This document shows positions 7,872 through 15,058 of a stretch of DNA of 36,606 bases, piece after piece. Each line of letters starts with the position of its first letter. Positions within the stretch are counted from its first letter, which is position 1. The stretch is from Acidimicrobiaceae bacterium. GTDB taxonomy: Bacteria; Actinomycetota; Acidimicrobiia; Acidimicrobiales; Bog-793. The DNA is taken from positions 1-36,606 of the forward strand of contig JAODBO010000121.1 of NCBI GenBank assembly GCA_025464005.1, in the 5' to 3' direction. Below the pieces are notes generated by a model that worked only from the letters and a program-made list of their open reading frames with translations, did no database searches and had not been told where the DNA came from. The translations under genes were made by a program, and so were the position numbers.

Positions 7872-9409
7872 CCCGGCGCGCCCAGCGCGCGTTCGTCGCG
7901 CTGTCGCCGCTCGTCGCAGGTCTGCTGATCGGCGCCTCGCTGCCACCAACGCGGCTGTGGCCACTGGCGCCGCTTGGGGTCGCCCTGCTCGCCCACTCCA
8001 ACGCCGAGCGACGCTGGTCCCGCCGCTCGTGCAACGGGCTCCTCGCCGGGATCGCGCAGTTCGGCCTGGGGTGCGCGTGGGCGCTGCAGTTCACGGCCGT
8101 CGGCTACGTGGTGCTCGTCCTCGTCGAGTCGGTGTTCGTCTCCGCCGCTTGCGCGGCATCTCCAGCTGGGCGCGGACGCCGCCCCGCGCTCTTGGGGCTG
8201 CTCGTGCTCGCCGAGTGGGGCCGGAACTCGTGGCCTTTCGGGGGCTTGCCACTCGGCGGGATCGCCCTCGGCCAGGTATCGGGGCCGCTGCTCGCTCTGG
8301 CGCGCCTCGGCGGACCGCTGCTCGTCGTCGGCGGCGTCTGCCTCGCCGGCGTCGCCATCGAGAGCTGCGCGACCTCGCTCTTGTCGCGACGTGTGGACAG
8401 CGGCGCCGGGGTGCGCGGCTTCTCGGCGACTCGCCTCGCAGGTGGTGCGATCGCGCTCGCGATCCTCGTCGCGATGGTGGCCGTCGCCGCTCACGCGCCC
8501 GACGGCGGTGGGAGCCGCCGACGCATCTCGGCGGTGGCGGTCCAAGGTGGTGGGAGCCGTGGCCTGAGCGCCCTCCAGGTCCCGGCCGCCAGTGTGCTGG
8601 CGGCCCAGCTCGCCGCGACCCAGTCGGTGACGCGGGGCGCGTCGCTCGTGGTGTGGCCCGAGGACTCGGTGTCGCTCACCGGGCCGCTCGACCGTTCGCC
8701 GATCGAGCCACTGCTCGGCGCCACCGCCCGACGACTCGGCGCCACCCTCGTCGCGGGGGTCACCGAGCCCGCCGGCCCCGGTCGGTTCCTCAACCAAGCA
8801 TCCATTTGGGCTCCTTCGGGGCACTTCGTCACGTCGTATGTGAAGGTGCACCCGGTGCCCTTCGGCGAGTACGTGCCGCTGCGGTCGCTGCTCTCGCGCG
8901 TCGTCAGCCTTGCCGCGGTGCCGCGAGACGCGGTCGCCGGCCACGGCAGCGGCATGGTGGAGACGCCGGCCGGACGCCTCGCGCTTCTCGTCTCCTACGA
9001 GACGTTCTTCCCGGGCCGCGCCAGGGCGGGCGTTCGAGCCGGTGGCGAGTTGCTGGTGGTGCCCACCAACACCGCTTCGTACGTCGGGACACAGGTCCCA
9101 ACACAGGAGCTCGCGGCGTCGCGGCTTCAGGCGGTCACCGAGGGTCGCGACCTGGTGCAGGCCGCCACGACGGGCTTCAGCGCCGTCGTGGACAACCACG
9201 GCGACGTGCTCGCCGAGACCCCGCTCGCCAACCGCGACGTGATCCGAGCGACCGTGGCGCTCCGTACGGGGCTCACGCTCTACGGGCGTCTCGGAGACCT
9301 CCCCGTGCTGCTCGCTGCGCTCGCATGCGCAGCCGGCGGGTGGGTGGCCGCCCGGACCGACCTGCTCTGGCCCAGAAGGCGCGGTGCTGGCTCGAACGCG
9401 CCTCGCTAG
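7868..9409 (+). CDS. lnt: Apolipoprotein N-acyltransferase-like protein (Ser at the Cys site)
   Basis: Lnt transfers a third acyl chain to the N-terminal Cys of lipoproteins. The 513-residue product has about six N-terminal hydrophobic segments, a nitrilase-like domain from about residue 220, and a last C-terminal helix, the standard layout. Of the catalytic triad, Glu (E265 in VVWPEDS) and Lys (K326 in SYVKVHPVPFGEY) are in place. The third position reads LLVSYETFFP, with S376 where active enzymes have Cys (ICYE or ICFE). The codon is TCC at 8993-8995. The enzyme may be altered or inactive, or use Ser. The ATG at 7868 overlaps the hemY stop. The stop TAG at 9407-9409 overlaps the opposite stop of the gtrA-like gene within CTAG. 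Confidence 0.85.
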   Translation: MTRRAQRAFVALSPLVAGLLIGASLPPTRLWPLAPLGVALLAHSNAERRWSRRSCNGLLAGIAQFGLGCAWALQFTAVGYVVLVLVESVFVSAACAASPAGRGRRPALLGLLVLAEWGRNSWPFGGLPLGGIALGQVSGPLLALARLGGPLLVVGGVCLAGVAIESCATSLLSRRVDSGAGVRGFSATRLAGGAIALAILVAMVAVAAHAPDGGGSRRRISAVAVQGGGSRGLSALQVPAASVLAAQLAATQSVTRGASLVVWPEDSVSLTGPLDRSPIEPLLGATARRLGATLVAGVTEPAGPGRFLNQASIWAPSGHFVTSYVKVHPVPFGEYVPLRSLLSRVVSLAAVPRDAVAGHGSGMVETPAGRLALLVSYETFFPGRARAGVRAGGELLVVPTNTASYVGTQVPTQELAASRLQAVTEGRDLVQAATTGFSAVVDNHGDVLAETPLANRDVIRATVALRTGLTLYGRLGDLPVLLAALACAAGGWVAARTDLLWPRRRGAGSNAPR

Positions 9410-9900
9410 CTGGAAGCAGCGATGCCGGCGGCCGGCTTTGCGAAGAGGACCTTGTTGAACAACATGAACTTGCCGACCCAGATCAAGCCGTAGGTGGCGA
9501 AGTTGGCTCCGAGGACGAAGAACGTCTCGAGATGGTGCGAGTGGAGGTGCATCTTCGCCTCGTGATCGGCGAAGTCCACCGCGACGGTGGAGAGCCCGAG
9601 GCTGATGAAGGCGATGACCCAGAACGGCACGACTTCACGCATCACGTGCGACTTGCCGGTCTTGCCCCACGCCCACGAGCGATTCAGGTAGTACGAGGGG
9701 ACGGTCGAGATCGACGCCGCGATCAGGTTGCTCTCCGCGGCCGAGCCGACCTTGAGAACGCGGAAGAACAGGTACAGGCCGCCGAGCGTCATGACGGTCG
9801 AGATCACCGACACCGTCGCGTACCGCCAGAGCTTCGAGAACCCGGGCGTCCTTCGAAACTCCCGGGCGCGCTCCAGCGTCGAAGGTACGTCCAGGGACAT
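9406..9900 (-). CDS. GtrA-like family membrane protein
   Basis: Small integral membrane protein of 164 aa with four predicted helices, starting in KLWRYATVSVISTVMTLGGLYLFFRV. It also has the family-typical YYLNRSWAWGKTGK loop between helices two and three, and the last helix ends in WVGKFMLFNKVLF. GtrA-like proteins are linked to the flipping or transfer of polyprenyl-phosphate-linked sugars to cell-surface polymers; no sugar transferase lies next to it here, so the substrate is unknown. The ATG at 9900 follows a TACACT box by 8 nt and has no Shine-Dalgarno. It is divergent from tesB across 25 bp and convergent with lnt, sharing the CTAG stop overlap. Confidence 0.85.
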   Translation of the reverse strand: MSLDVPSTLERAREFRRTPGFSKLWRYATVSVISTVMTLGGLYLFFRVLKVGSAAESNLIAASISTVPSYYLNRSWAWGKTGKSHVMREVVPFWVIAFISLGLSTVAVDFADHEAKMHLHSHHLETFFVLGANFATYGLIWVGKFMLFNKVLFAKPAAGIAASS

Positions 9901-9908
9901 CGGGCGTC

Positions 9909-9918
9909 AGTGTACCGT
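9909..9918. promoter_or_regulatory. Overlapping divergent -10 boxes (gtrA-like / tesB)
   Basis: On the plus strand TACCGT (9913-9918) ends 7 nt before the tesB ATG. On the minus strand TACACT (9914 to 9909) ends 8 nt before the gtrA-like ATG. The two hexamers share two bases. Both imply leaderless or nearly leaderless mRNAs, and neither start has a Shine-Dalgarno. Clear -35 hexamers are not visible. Confidence 0.45.
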
Positions 9919-9925
9919 GTGCGAC

Positions 9926-10816
9926 ATGGCGACACCTGTCGCAGAGCTGCTGCATCTGCTCGACATTGAGCCGATCGAAGTGAACATCTTCCGAGGACTG
10001 AGCATCGACGAAGGGCGCCTTCGGGTCTTCGGTGGTCAGGTCGCAGCCCAGGCGCTCGTCGCTGCGGGCCGCACGGTCACGCTCGGCCGTGTGCACTCGC
10101 TCCACTCCTACTTCCTGCGCCCCGGCGATCCGCACCACCCGATCCTCTACGAGGTGGACAGGATCCGCGACGGTCGCTCGTTCACGACGCGCCGCGTCGT
10201 CGCCATCCAGCACGGCGAGGCGATCTTCAACCTCCAGTGCTCCTTCCACGACGACGAGGAGGGTCTCACCCACCAGGACGCGATGCCCGAGGTGCCCGGA
10301 CCAGAAGCGCTCGAGCCGCCCGGGCGACCGATGAGCGACTCGGGCGTCTCGCCCGGCGGCTATCCCGAGCCGCACGGCCTCGAGGTGCGTTTCGTGACCG
10401 AGCTTCCCTGGGCCCGCAACGGCGAGCTGCACGACCGGGAGCAGCTCTGGCTGCGAGCCGGCGGCTCTCTCGGCGACGACCCGCTCGTCCATGCGGCGGT
10501 CGTGGCCTTCGCCTCGGATCTGACGCTCGTCGACTCGATCCTCCAGCGTCACGGCATCTCCCCGGACCATCCCGCCATCGCCGGCGCGAGCCTCGATCAC
10601 TGCATGTGGTTCCACCGCCCGTTCAGGGCCGACGATTGGCTGCTTTACGACCACCGGAGCCCGGTTGCGTTCGGGGCGCGTGGGCTGGCACAGGGTGCGC
10701 TCTACGACCGAGAAGGGAACCACGTGGTCAGCGTGGTCCAGGAAGGCGTCCTGCGCATACGCCCCGGCGTGCCCTTTGACGTCACGGGCCTGCCGGCGAG
10801 CACGACGGTCGGGTAG
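9926..10816 (+). CDS. tesB: Acyl-CoA thioesterase II (TesB family)
   Basis: Hydrolyses medium- and long-chain acyl-CoA to free fatty acid and CoA in the cytosol. The 296-residue product is a double hotdog protein. Its first domain has FGGQVAAQALVAAGRTV, VHSLHSYFLRPGDPHHPI and DRIRDGRSFTTRRVVAIQ. The second has SLDHCMWFHRPFRADDWLLY and ends in RGLAQGALYDREGNHVVSVV, matching the TesB core with its Asp, Ser/Thr and Gln catalytic set. The ATG at 9926 is preferred over in-frame upstream codons because it starts the family N-terminus and follows a TACCGT box. It is followed 9 bp later by a 36-codon ORF. Confidence 0.93.
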   Translation: MATPVAELLHLLDIEPIEVNIFRGLSIDEGRLRVFGGQVAAQALVAAGRTVTLGRVHSLHSYFLRPGDPHHPILYEVDRIRDGRSFTTRRVVAIQHGEAIFNLQCSFHDDEEGLTHQDAMPEVPGPEALEPPGRPMSDSGVSPGGYPEPHGLEVRFVTELPWARNGELHDREQLWLRAGGSLGDDPLVHAAVVAFASDLTLVDSILQRHGISPDHPAIAGASLDHCMWFHRPFRADDWLLYDHRSPVAFGARGLAQGALYDREGNHVVSVVQEGVLRIRPGVPFDVTGLPASTTVG

Positions 10817-10825
10817 GGACGAGTC

Positions 10826-10936
10826 GTGGCATTCGACGCCGGTTTCGCGGTGTTCCTCGCGCTGTTCGCCGTGCTCGTCGTATCCGTGATCCGCTACACC
10901 CACCGGCTCGGCAAAGGGCGCAAGCCGCCGAGGTGA
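10826..10936 (+). CDS. Small single-helix membrane peptide (36 aa)
   Basis: A 37-codon frame (GTG at 10826, TGA at 10934-10936) starts 9 bp after the tesB stop. It encodes a short N-terminus, one hydrophobic helix (GFAVFLALFAVLVVSVI) and a basic tail (RYTHRLGKGRKPPR), so an N-out, C-in single-pass topology is likely. The clean helix-plus-basic-tail pattern argues for a real gene. It lies tail to tail with ctaF; small single-helix subunits are known in respiratory complexes, but a link here is only a guess. No homologue was recognised. Confidence 0.5.
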   Translation: MAFDAGFAVFLALFAVLVVSVIRYTHRLGKGRKPPR

Positions 10937-10967
10937 CACCCGGCTCGGGCGCAGTGCTCGCTACGCG

Positions 10968-11381
10968 TCAGACAACCCCGCCGCGCCTGCTCTCGACGAT
11001 GACGCCGATGACTGCCGATATGGCAAGGGTGAGACCGAAGATCGCCGTCCAGAAGCCGAAGACGAGCGAGAGCGCGATCAGCAGGGCCGACACGCCGAGG
11101 ACGAACGGCCAGATGCTGTTGCCGGGGAACACCCCGATGACTCCAGCGCCCTGCGCCTGGGTCGCCTCGGGATTGTCCTCGGGCCTCGGCGTCATGCGCT
11201 TCGACCACCAGAGGTAGTAGCCACCCGGGAGCAGACCGAGCAGGCAGCACGCTCCCAGCATGATCGTTCCGCCGCTCGTCATCGTCCGGTAGGCGCGGTT
11301 CAGTCCTGCGCCCCAGAAGATCGCGGCGGCGACGGCGCAGAACCCCGAGATGAAGAGCATGAGACGAGCTTCGATCTTCAT
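10968..11381 (-). CDS. ctaF: Cytochrome c oxidase subunit IV
   Basis: Actinobacterial-type oxidase subunit IV, a small integral membrane protein of the aa3 complex. The 137-residue product has four hydrophobic segments. It begins [20 protein letters not shown] and includes the characteristic [11 protein letters not shown] followed by PRPEDN. The central loop leads to [20 protein letters not shown]. The ATG at 11381 overlaps the ctaD stop as ATGA, so the two are translationally coupled. It is the last gene of ctaC-ctaD-ctaF. Length and order match those of other Actinobacteria. Confidence 0.93.
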   Translation of the reverse strand: MKIEARLMLFISGFCAVAAAIFWGAGLNRAYRTMTSGGTIMLGACCLLGLLPGGYYLWWSKRMTPRPEDNPEATQAQGAGVIGVFPGNSIWPFVLGVSALLIALSLVFGFWTAIFGLTLAISAVIGVIVESRRGGVV

Positions 11382-13114
11382 GTCGTCCCCGCCTCCTCGG
11401 GCACCGGCGCCGGCTCCGGCGTGGCTCCCCGGCTCGTTCCGGCGAGCGCCTCTGCGTGCTTGCGAGTCGTGTGCTCGGGGTGGTTGAAGTCCCAGAGCGG
11501 CCGCTCCGAGCGGATCGGCGGGAGCCTGAAGAAGTTGTGATGTGGTGGGGGCGAGGAGGTGGCCCACTCGAGGGTGTGGCCGTCCCAGGGATTACCAGGG
11601 GCCTGTACGGGGCGCCGCCAGGAGACGTAGAAGTTCACGACCATGATCGCCACCGCGGTGAAGAGCAGGTACGCGCCGACGGTGGAGATGCGATTGAGCG
11701 ACGTCCATCCGGTGCTCGCCGAGTACTCGGCGATGCGCCTCGGCATGCCCCGCAAGCCGAGCAAGTACTGCGGCATGAAGGTCACCCAGAAACCGACGAA
11801 CATGAACCAGAAGCTCGCCTTTCCGAGGCTCTCGCGCAGCATCCGGCCGAACATCTTCGGGTACCAGTAGTAGAGGCCGGCGAACCCGCCGAACACCGCG
11901 GAGCCGAAGAGCACCTCGTGGAAGTGCGCCACGACGAAGTACGTGTCGTGGGTGGCGAAGTCGATCGGCGGGGAGGCGAGGAACACCCCGGTGACCCCGC
12001 CGAAGAGGAAGACGATGAGGAAGCCGACGGCGAAGAGCATCGGCGTGTCGAACTTCAGCGACCCCCGCCACATCGTGCCGATCCAGTTGAAGAACTTGAT
12101 TCCCGTCGGGACGGCGATCAGGTACGACATCAGGCTGAAGAAGGGCAGCAGCACGACACCGGTGGTGAACATGTGGTGCGCCCAGACGCTCGTCGAAAGC
12201 GCTCCGATCGAGATGGTCGCGAAGACCATGCCGCGGTAGCCGAACACGGGCTTGCGGGAGAAGACGGGAAGCACCTCGGTGACCATCCCGAAGTACGGCA
12301 GGGCGAGGATATAGACCTCCGGATGGCCGAAGAACCAGAAGAGGTTCTGCCAGAGCACGGGCACGCCCCCACCGGCGACGGAGTAGATGTGCGTGCCGAG
12401 GTGGCGATCGGCCCAGAGCATGATCAGAGCTGCCGTGAGCACCGGGAAGGCGATGAGGATCAGGATCCCGGTGACGACCATGTTCCAGGTGAAGATCGGC
12501 ACGCGGAACATCGTCATGCCGGGCGCGCGCAGATAGAAGACCGTCACGCAGATGTTGACGCCGGTGAAAATGGCGGAGAAGCCGGTGAGGATCAGGGCGA
12601 CGATCCACATATCCGGGCCGGCGCCGGGCGAGTTGACGGCGTCGGACAGCGGTGCGTAAGCCACCCAGCCGAAGTCGGCCGCGCCGCCGACGGTAAGGAA
12701 GCCCGCCACCATGGTGATCCCACCGCCGAGGTAGAGCCAGTACGAGAGGGCATTCAGCCTCGGGAAGGCCATGTCGGGAGCGCCGACCTGGAGCGGGACG
12801 ATGTAGTTGGCCAGGCCGCCGAAGGCGAACGGGCCGGCGAACAGGTAGAGCATCAAGCTGCCGTGCATCGTGAACAGCTCGTTGTAGGTGTGCTGGCTCA
12901 CGACGGTGCTGTCCGGCGACGCCAGCTGGGTGCGCATGAGGATCGCCATCACGCCGGCGAGGCAGAAGAAGACGAGCGACGTGATCAGGTAGCTCTTGCC
13001 GATCACCTTATGGTCGGTCGAGGTGATCCACTTCAAGATCCCGGTCGGGCCGTGCTCGGGCTCCGGCTCGTGCGGCTCGTCGAGGACTCCTGGCCGCTCC
13101 GCAAGTAGCGTCAT
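11378..13114 (-). CDS. ctaD: Cytochrome c oxidase subunit I
   Basis: Catalytic subunit with heme a and the heme a3-CuB centre; it reduces O2 and pumps protons. The 578-residue product has twelve or so helices and the key motifs: the early heme a ligand region ([20 protein letters not shown]), the [14 protein letters not shown] motif with the CuB His and cross-linked Tyr, HHMF for the other CuB ligands, and [16 protein letters not shown] near the end with the heme ligands. The ATG at 13114 overlaps the ctaC stop (ATGA) and starts [14 protein letters not shown]; longer upstream frames shadow ctaC. It lies between ctaC and ctaF. Confidence 0.97.
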   Translation of the reverse strand: MTLLAERPGVLDEPHEPEPEHGPTGILKWITSTDHKVIGKSYLITSLVFFCLAGVMAILMRTQLASPDSTVVSQHTYNELFTMHGSLMLYLFAGPFAFGGLANYIVPLQVGAPDMAFPRLNALSYWLYLGGGITMVAGFLTVGGAADFGWVAYAPLSDAVNSPGAGPDMWIVALILTGFSAIFTGVNICVTVFYLRAPGMTMFRVPIFTWNMVVTGILILIAFPVLTAALIMLWADRHLGTHIYSVAGGGVPVLWQNLFWFFGHPEVYILALPYFGMVTEVLPVFSRKPVFGYRGMVFATISIGALSTSVWAHHMFTTGVVLLPFFSLMSYLIAVPTGIKFFNWIGTMWRGSLKFDTPMLFAVGFLIVFLFGGVTGVFLASPPIDFATHDTYFVVAHFHEVLFGSAVFGGFAGLYYWYPKMFGRMLRESLGKASFWFMFVGFWVTFMPQYLLGLRGMPRRIAEYSASTGWTSLNRISTVGAYLLFTAVAIMVVNFYVSWRRPVQAPGNPWDGHTLEWATSSPPPHHNFFRLPPIRSERPLWDFNHPEHTTRKHAEALAGTSRGATPEPAPVPEEAGTT

Positions 13115-13992
13115 GACGTCGCTCCTGATCCGGACTGCGCCTGGCTGGCCTGTTGTGCGCTCAGCCAGTGACTGAATGCGCTCTTCGAGACTACTCGCAC
13201 GCTGAAGAGCATCTCGGCGTGGTACAGCCCGCAGTACTGCGTGCACTGACCGCTGAAGACCCCGGTGGTCGTCGGGGTGAAGTCGAACTTGTTGACCACG
13301 CCGGGCTGTGCGTAGCGGCTGAAGTTGAACTCCGGAATGTAGAAGCCATGGACCACGTCGACCGACGTGAGCACGATCCGCACCGTCTCGCCGACCGGGA
13401 GAACGAGCTGCGGGTACGTCTTCGAGGTCGCCGGCTGGGCGAGCAGTGTCGGCTCGGCCGTCGTGGCGATCTGGACGCCCTGGCTCAAGTTCTTACCCGA
13501 GTCGTAGGTGAAGTTCCATCCCCACCGATGCGCTTGGACGTTGACGATCTCCGCGGGGTTGGAGGAGACGGCGTCGATCTTGTTCTCCGTGACCACGGTG
13601 AAGTAGAAGATCCCCGCCACGATGACGACCGGCAGCGCGGTGTAGATGATCTCGAGCGGGACGTTCTCGTGGAACTGATGCGGGATGGCGCTGCTGCCGC
13701 GGCGACGGTGACGGATCACCGTCCAGAAGATCAATCCCCAGACGATCGCCGCGACGACGAGGCCGGCGATGAACATGCCGACCCAGAGGTTGAACTCGTC
13801 GTGGCCCTGGGTGGTCGCGCCGCGAAACGCGCCGAACGTCGGTGCCTGGCAGCCACCGAGGACCACCGCGCCACCGAGCAGGAGCAGCGGCACCGCCGCG
13901 CGTCGAAGTCGCGATCGCTGCGGCCGGACGCGGCGTCGGCCGACCGGCAGACGACCCGGCAGGGGGGAACCGCTAGACGTTCCGGAGGTCAC
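13111..13992 (-). CDS. ctaC: Cytochrome c oxidase subunit II
   Basis: CuA-carrying subunit that accepts electrons from cytochrome c. The 293-residue product starts with a basic region and a hydrophobic stretch ending in a lipobox (VVLGGC), so it is probably a lipoprotein. Two helices follow (residues about 70-95 and 115-140) and then the cupredoxin domain with HGFYIPEF and the CuA motif [14 protein letters not shown]. The start is GTG at 13992 (GTG ACC TCC GGA). It leads the ctaC-ctaD-ctaF operon, each gene coupled by ATGA. The lipobox is notable next to an Lnt-like gene with an altered active site. Confidence 0.95.
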   Translation of the reverse strand: MTSGTSSGSPLPGRLPVGRRRVRPQRSRLRRAAVPLLLLGGAVVLGGCQAPTFGAFRGATTQGHDEFNLWVGMFIAGLVVAAIVWGLIFWTVIRHRRRGSSAIPHQFHENVPLEIIYTALPVVIVAGIFYFTVVTENKIDAVSSNPAEIVNVQAHRWGWNFTYDSGKNLSQGVQIATTAEPTLLAQPATSKTYPQLVLPVGETVRIVLTSVDVVHGFYIPEFNFSRYAQPGVVNKFDFTPTTTGVFSGQCTQYCGLYHAEMLFSVRVVSKSAFSHWLSAQQASQAQSGSGATS

Positions 13993-14078
13993 AGCGCCGA
14001 CATTAGCTACGACCCCCGCCGGCGGGCCAACCCGGCGCCACCCGCCCCCGGACGAAGGGGGATCGAAGCAGCCCCTTG

Positions 14079-14708
14079 CTAGGAGTCGCCGGCTCTGCGG
14101 CGCTCGGCAGCATGCTCGCGCGCGGCGCGCTTCGTGGCGCCGGCGACGATCCCGAGACTGCGCAAGCCAATACGCGCGGCGCGCCCCGCGGTCGGCGCCA
14201 GCTGCGACGCCGCCGTCGCCGCGCTCGACGCGACAGCTCCGGCGGTGGCGGCGAGGCGCACCACGGGATCGTCACCCGAGGCCGTGGCCGATGCAAGCGG
14301 GCTCGCACGCCTCGCGCGGGGAACGTCCCGGTAGAGCGTCCCGCGCTCGATGCGCAGCAGCACGAGCGCCACCACCTCGGCCAGAACCGTCCCGACGATA
14401 TGCAGCTCTCGGTAGACCAAGGCGGGCGACAGCGCGAGCACCGTGGCCAAGATGAGGTCCCCGGCGTGATGGGCACGACGCGACAACAGGGCGAACGCAC
14501 CGAGCTTGCCCGAGGTGAACGCCCCGAGCAGGATCATGACGACGCCGACGCTTACGAGCACCAGCTGCGCGCCGCCGGACAGATGCAAGCCCACCGCCAC
14601 GAGCGCGGCGGCCACGACGTACTCGGCGACCTCGTGGAGGACGAACGGGACTTGGCGCCGCGCGCCGCGGCCGCTCGGGCCCACGTCGGGGCCGCTGTGG
14701 GCTGACAC
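14079..14708 (-). CDS. Hypothetical membrane protein
   Basis: The 209-residue product is not a family I recognise. Residues about 25-125 form about four hydrophobic segments (EYVVAAALVAVGLHL, LVLVSVGVVMILLGAF, LILATVLALSPALVY and IVGTVLAEVVALVLL). The C-terminal third is a basic, Ala-rich cytoplasmic tail with many RxxR pairs. The start is taken as GTG 14708, 33 bp after the tatA stop on the same strand, so it is probably co-transcribed with tatA. No Shine-Dalgarno is clear, and an internal start is possible. It precedes ctaC, with 86 bp between its stop and the ctaC start. Confidence 0.65.
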   Translation of the reverse strand: MSAHSGPDVGPSGRGARRQVPFVLHEVAEYVVAAALVAVGLHLSGGAQLVLVSVGVVMILLGAFTSGKLGAFALLSRRAHHAGDLILATVLALSPALVYRELHIVGTVLAEVVALVLLRIERGTLYRDVPRARRASPLASATASGDDPVVRLAATAGAVASSAATAASQLAPTAGRAARIGLRSLGIVAGATKRAAREHAAERRRAGDS

Positions 14709-14741
14709 TCGGTGCCCGGACAGGTCAGCTACGTCGGACTC

Positions 14742-14948
14742 CTACGTCCCGTCCTTCGGGGCGTCGGCCGCCTTCGTCCCGTCGGGGTCGCCCTGCTCCA
14801 TCCCCTTCTTGAACTCGTGGGAGGCACTGCCGAGACCGCGGGCAAGCTTGGGCAGCTGGGAGCCACCGAACAGCAGCACCACGACCACGACCGCGATGAC
14901 GATCAGGCCGTCCGGACCGAAAACGTTTGCGAGCACTCCTGCGGACAC
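14742..14948 (-). CDS. tatA: Sec-independent translocase TatA/TatE family protein
   Basis: Pore-forming component of twin-arginine export. The 68-residue product has the standard form: a short N-terminus, one helix (LIVIAVVVVVLLFGG), the hinge SQLPKLARGLGSASHEFKKG with the conserved F-G/Pro and amphipathic segment, and an acidic tail. The GTG at 14948 follows AGGAG with 6 nt spacing. TatC is not in the window. It is relevant to the Rieske protein QcrA, which carries a Tat motif. A TatB role cannot be excluded but the short tail favours TatA. Confidence 0.9.
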   Translation of the reverse strand: MSAGVLANVFGPDGLIVIAVVVVVLLFGGSQLPKLARGLGSASHEFKKGMEQGDPDGTKAADAPKDGT

Positions 14949-15046
14949 AAGAACTCCTCTCTACCGCACGGCGACCAGTCTAGGTCGCATCCTGGGAAGC
15001 CGGATGGTCCCCCGTCGCGGTGCCGTCCCGAGGAGTTCGGTGTCAC

Positions 15047-15052
15047 TAAGGT
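15047..15052 (+). promoter_or_regulatory. Possible -10 box of the E1 gene (leaderless)
   Basis: TAAGGT ends 6 nt before the ATG at 15059, and the nearest Shine-Dalgarno-like GAGGAG is about 23 nt away, too far to guide this start. The pattern matches hemE and tesB. There is no convincing -35. Confidence 0.4.
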
Positions 15053-15058
15053 GTTCGG

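Noticed and set aside
11456..13108. 550-codon plus-strand frame opposite ctaD
   Set aside because: It shadows a certain oxidase subunit I gene and has no recognisable domain.
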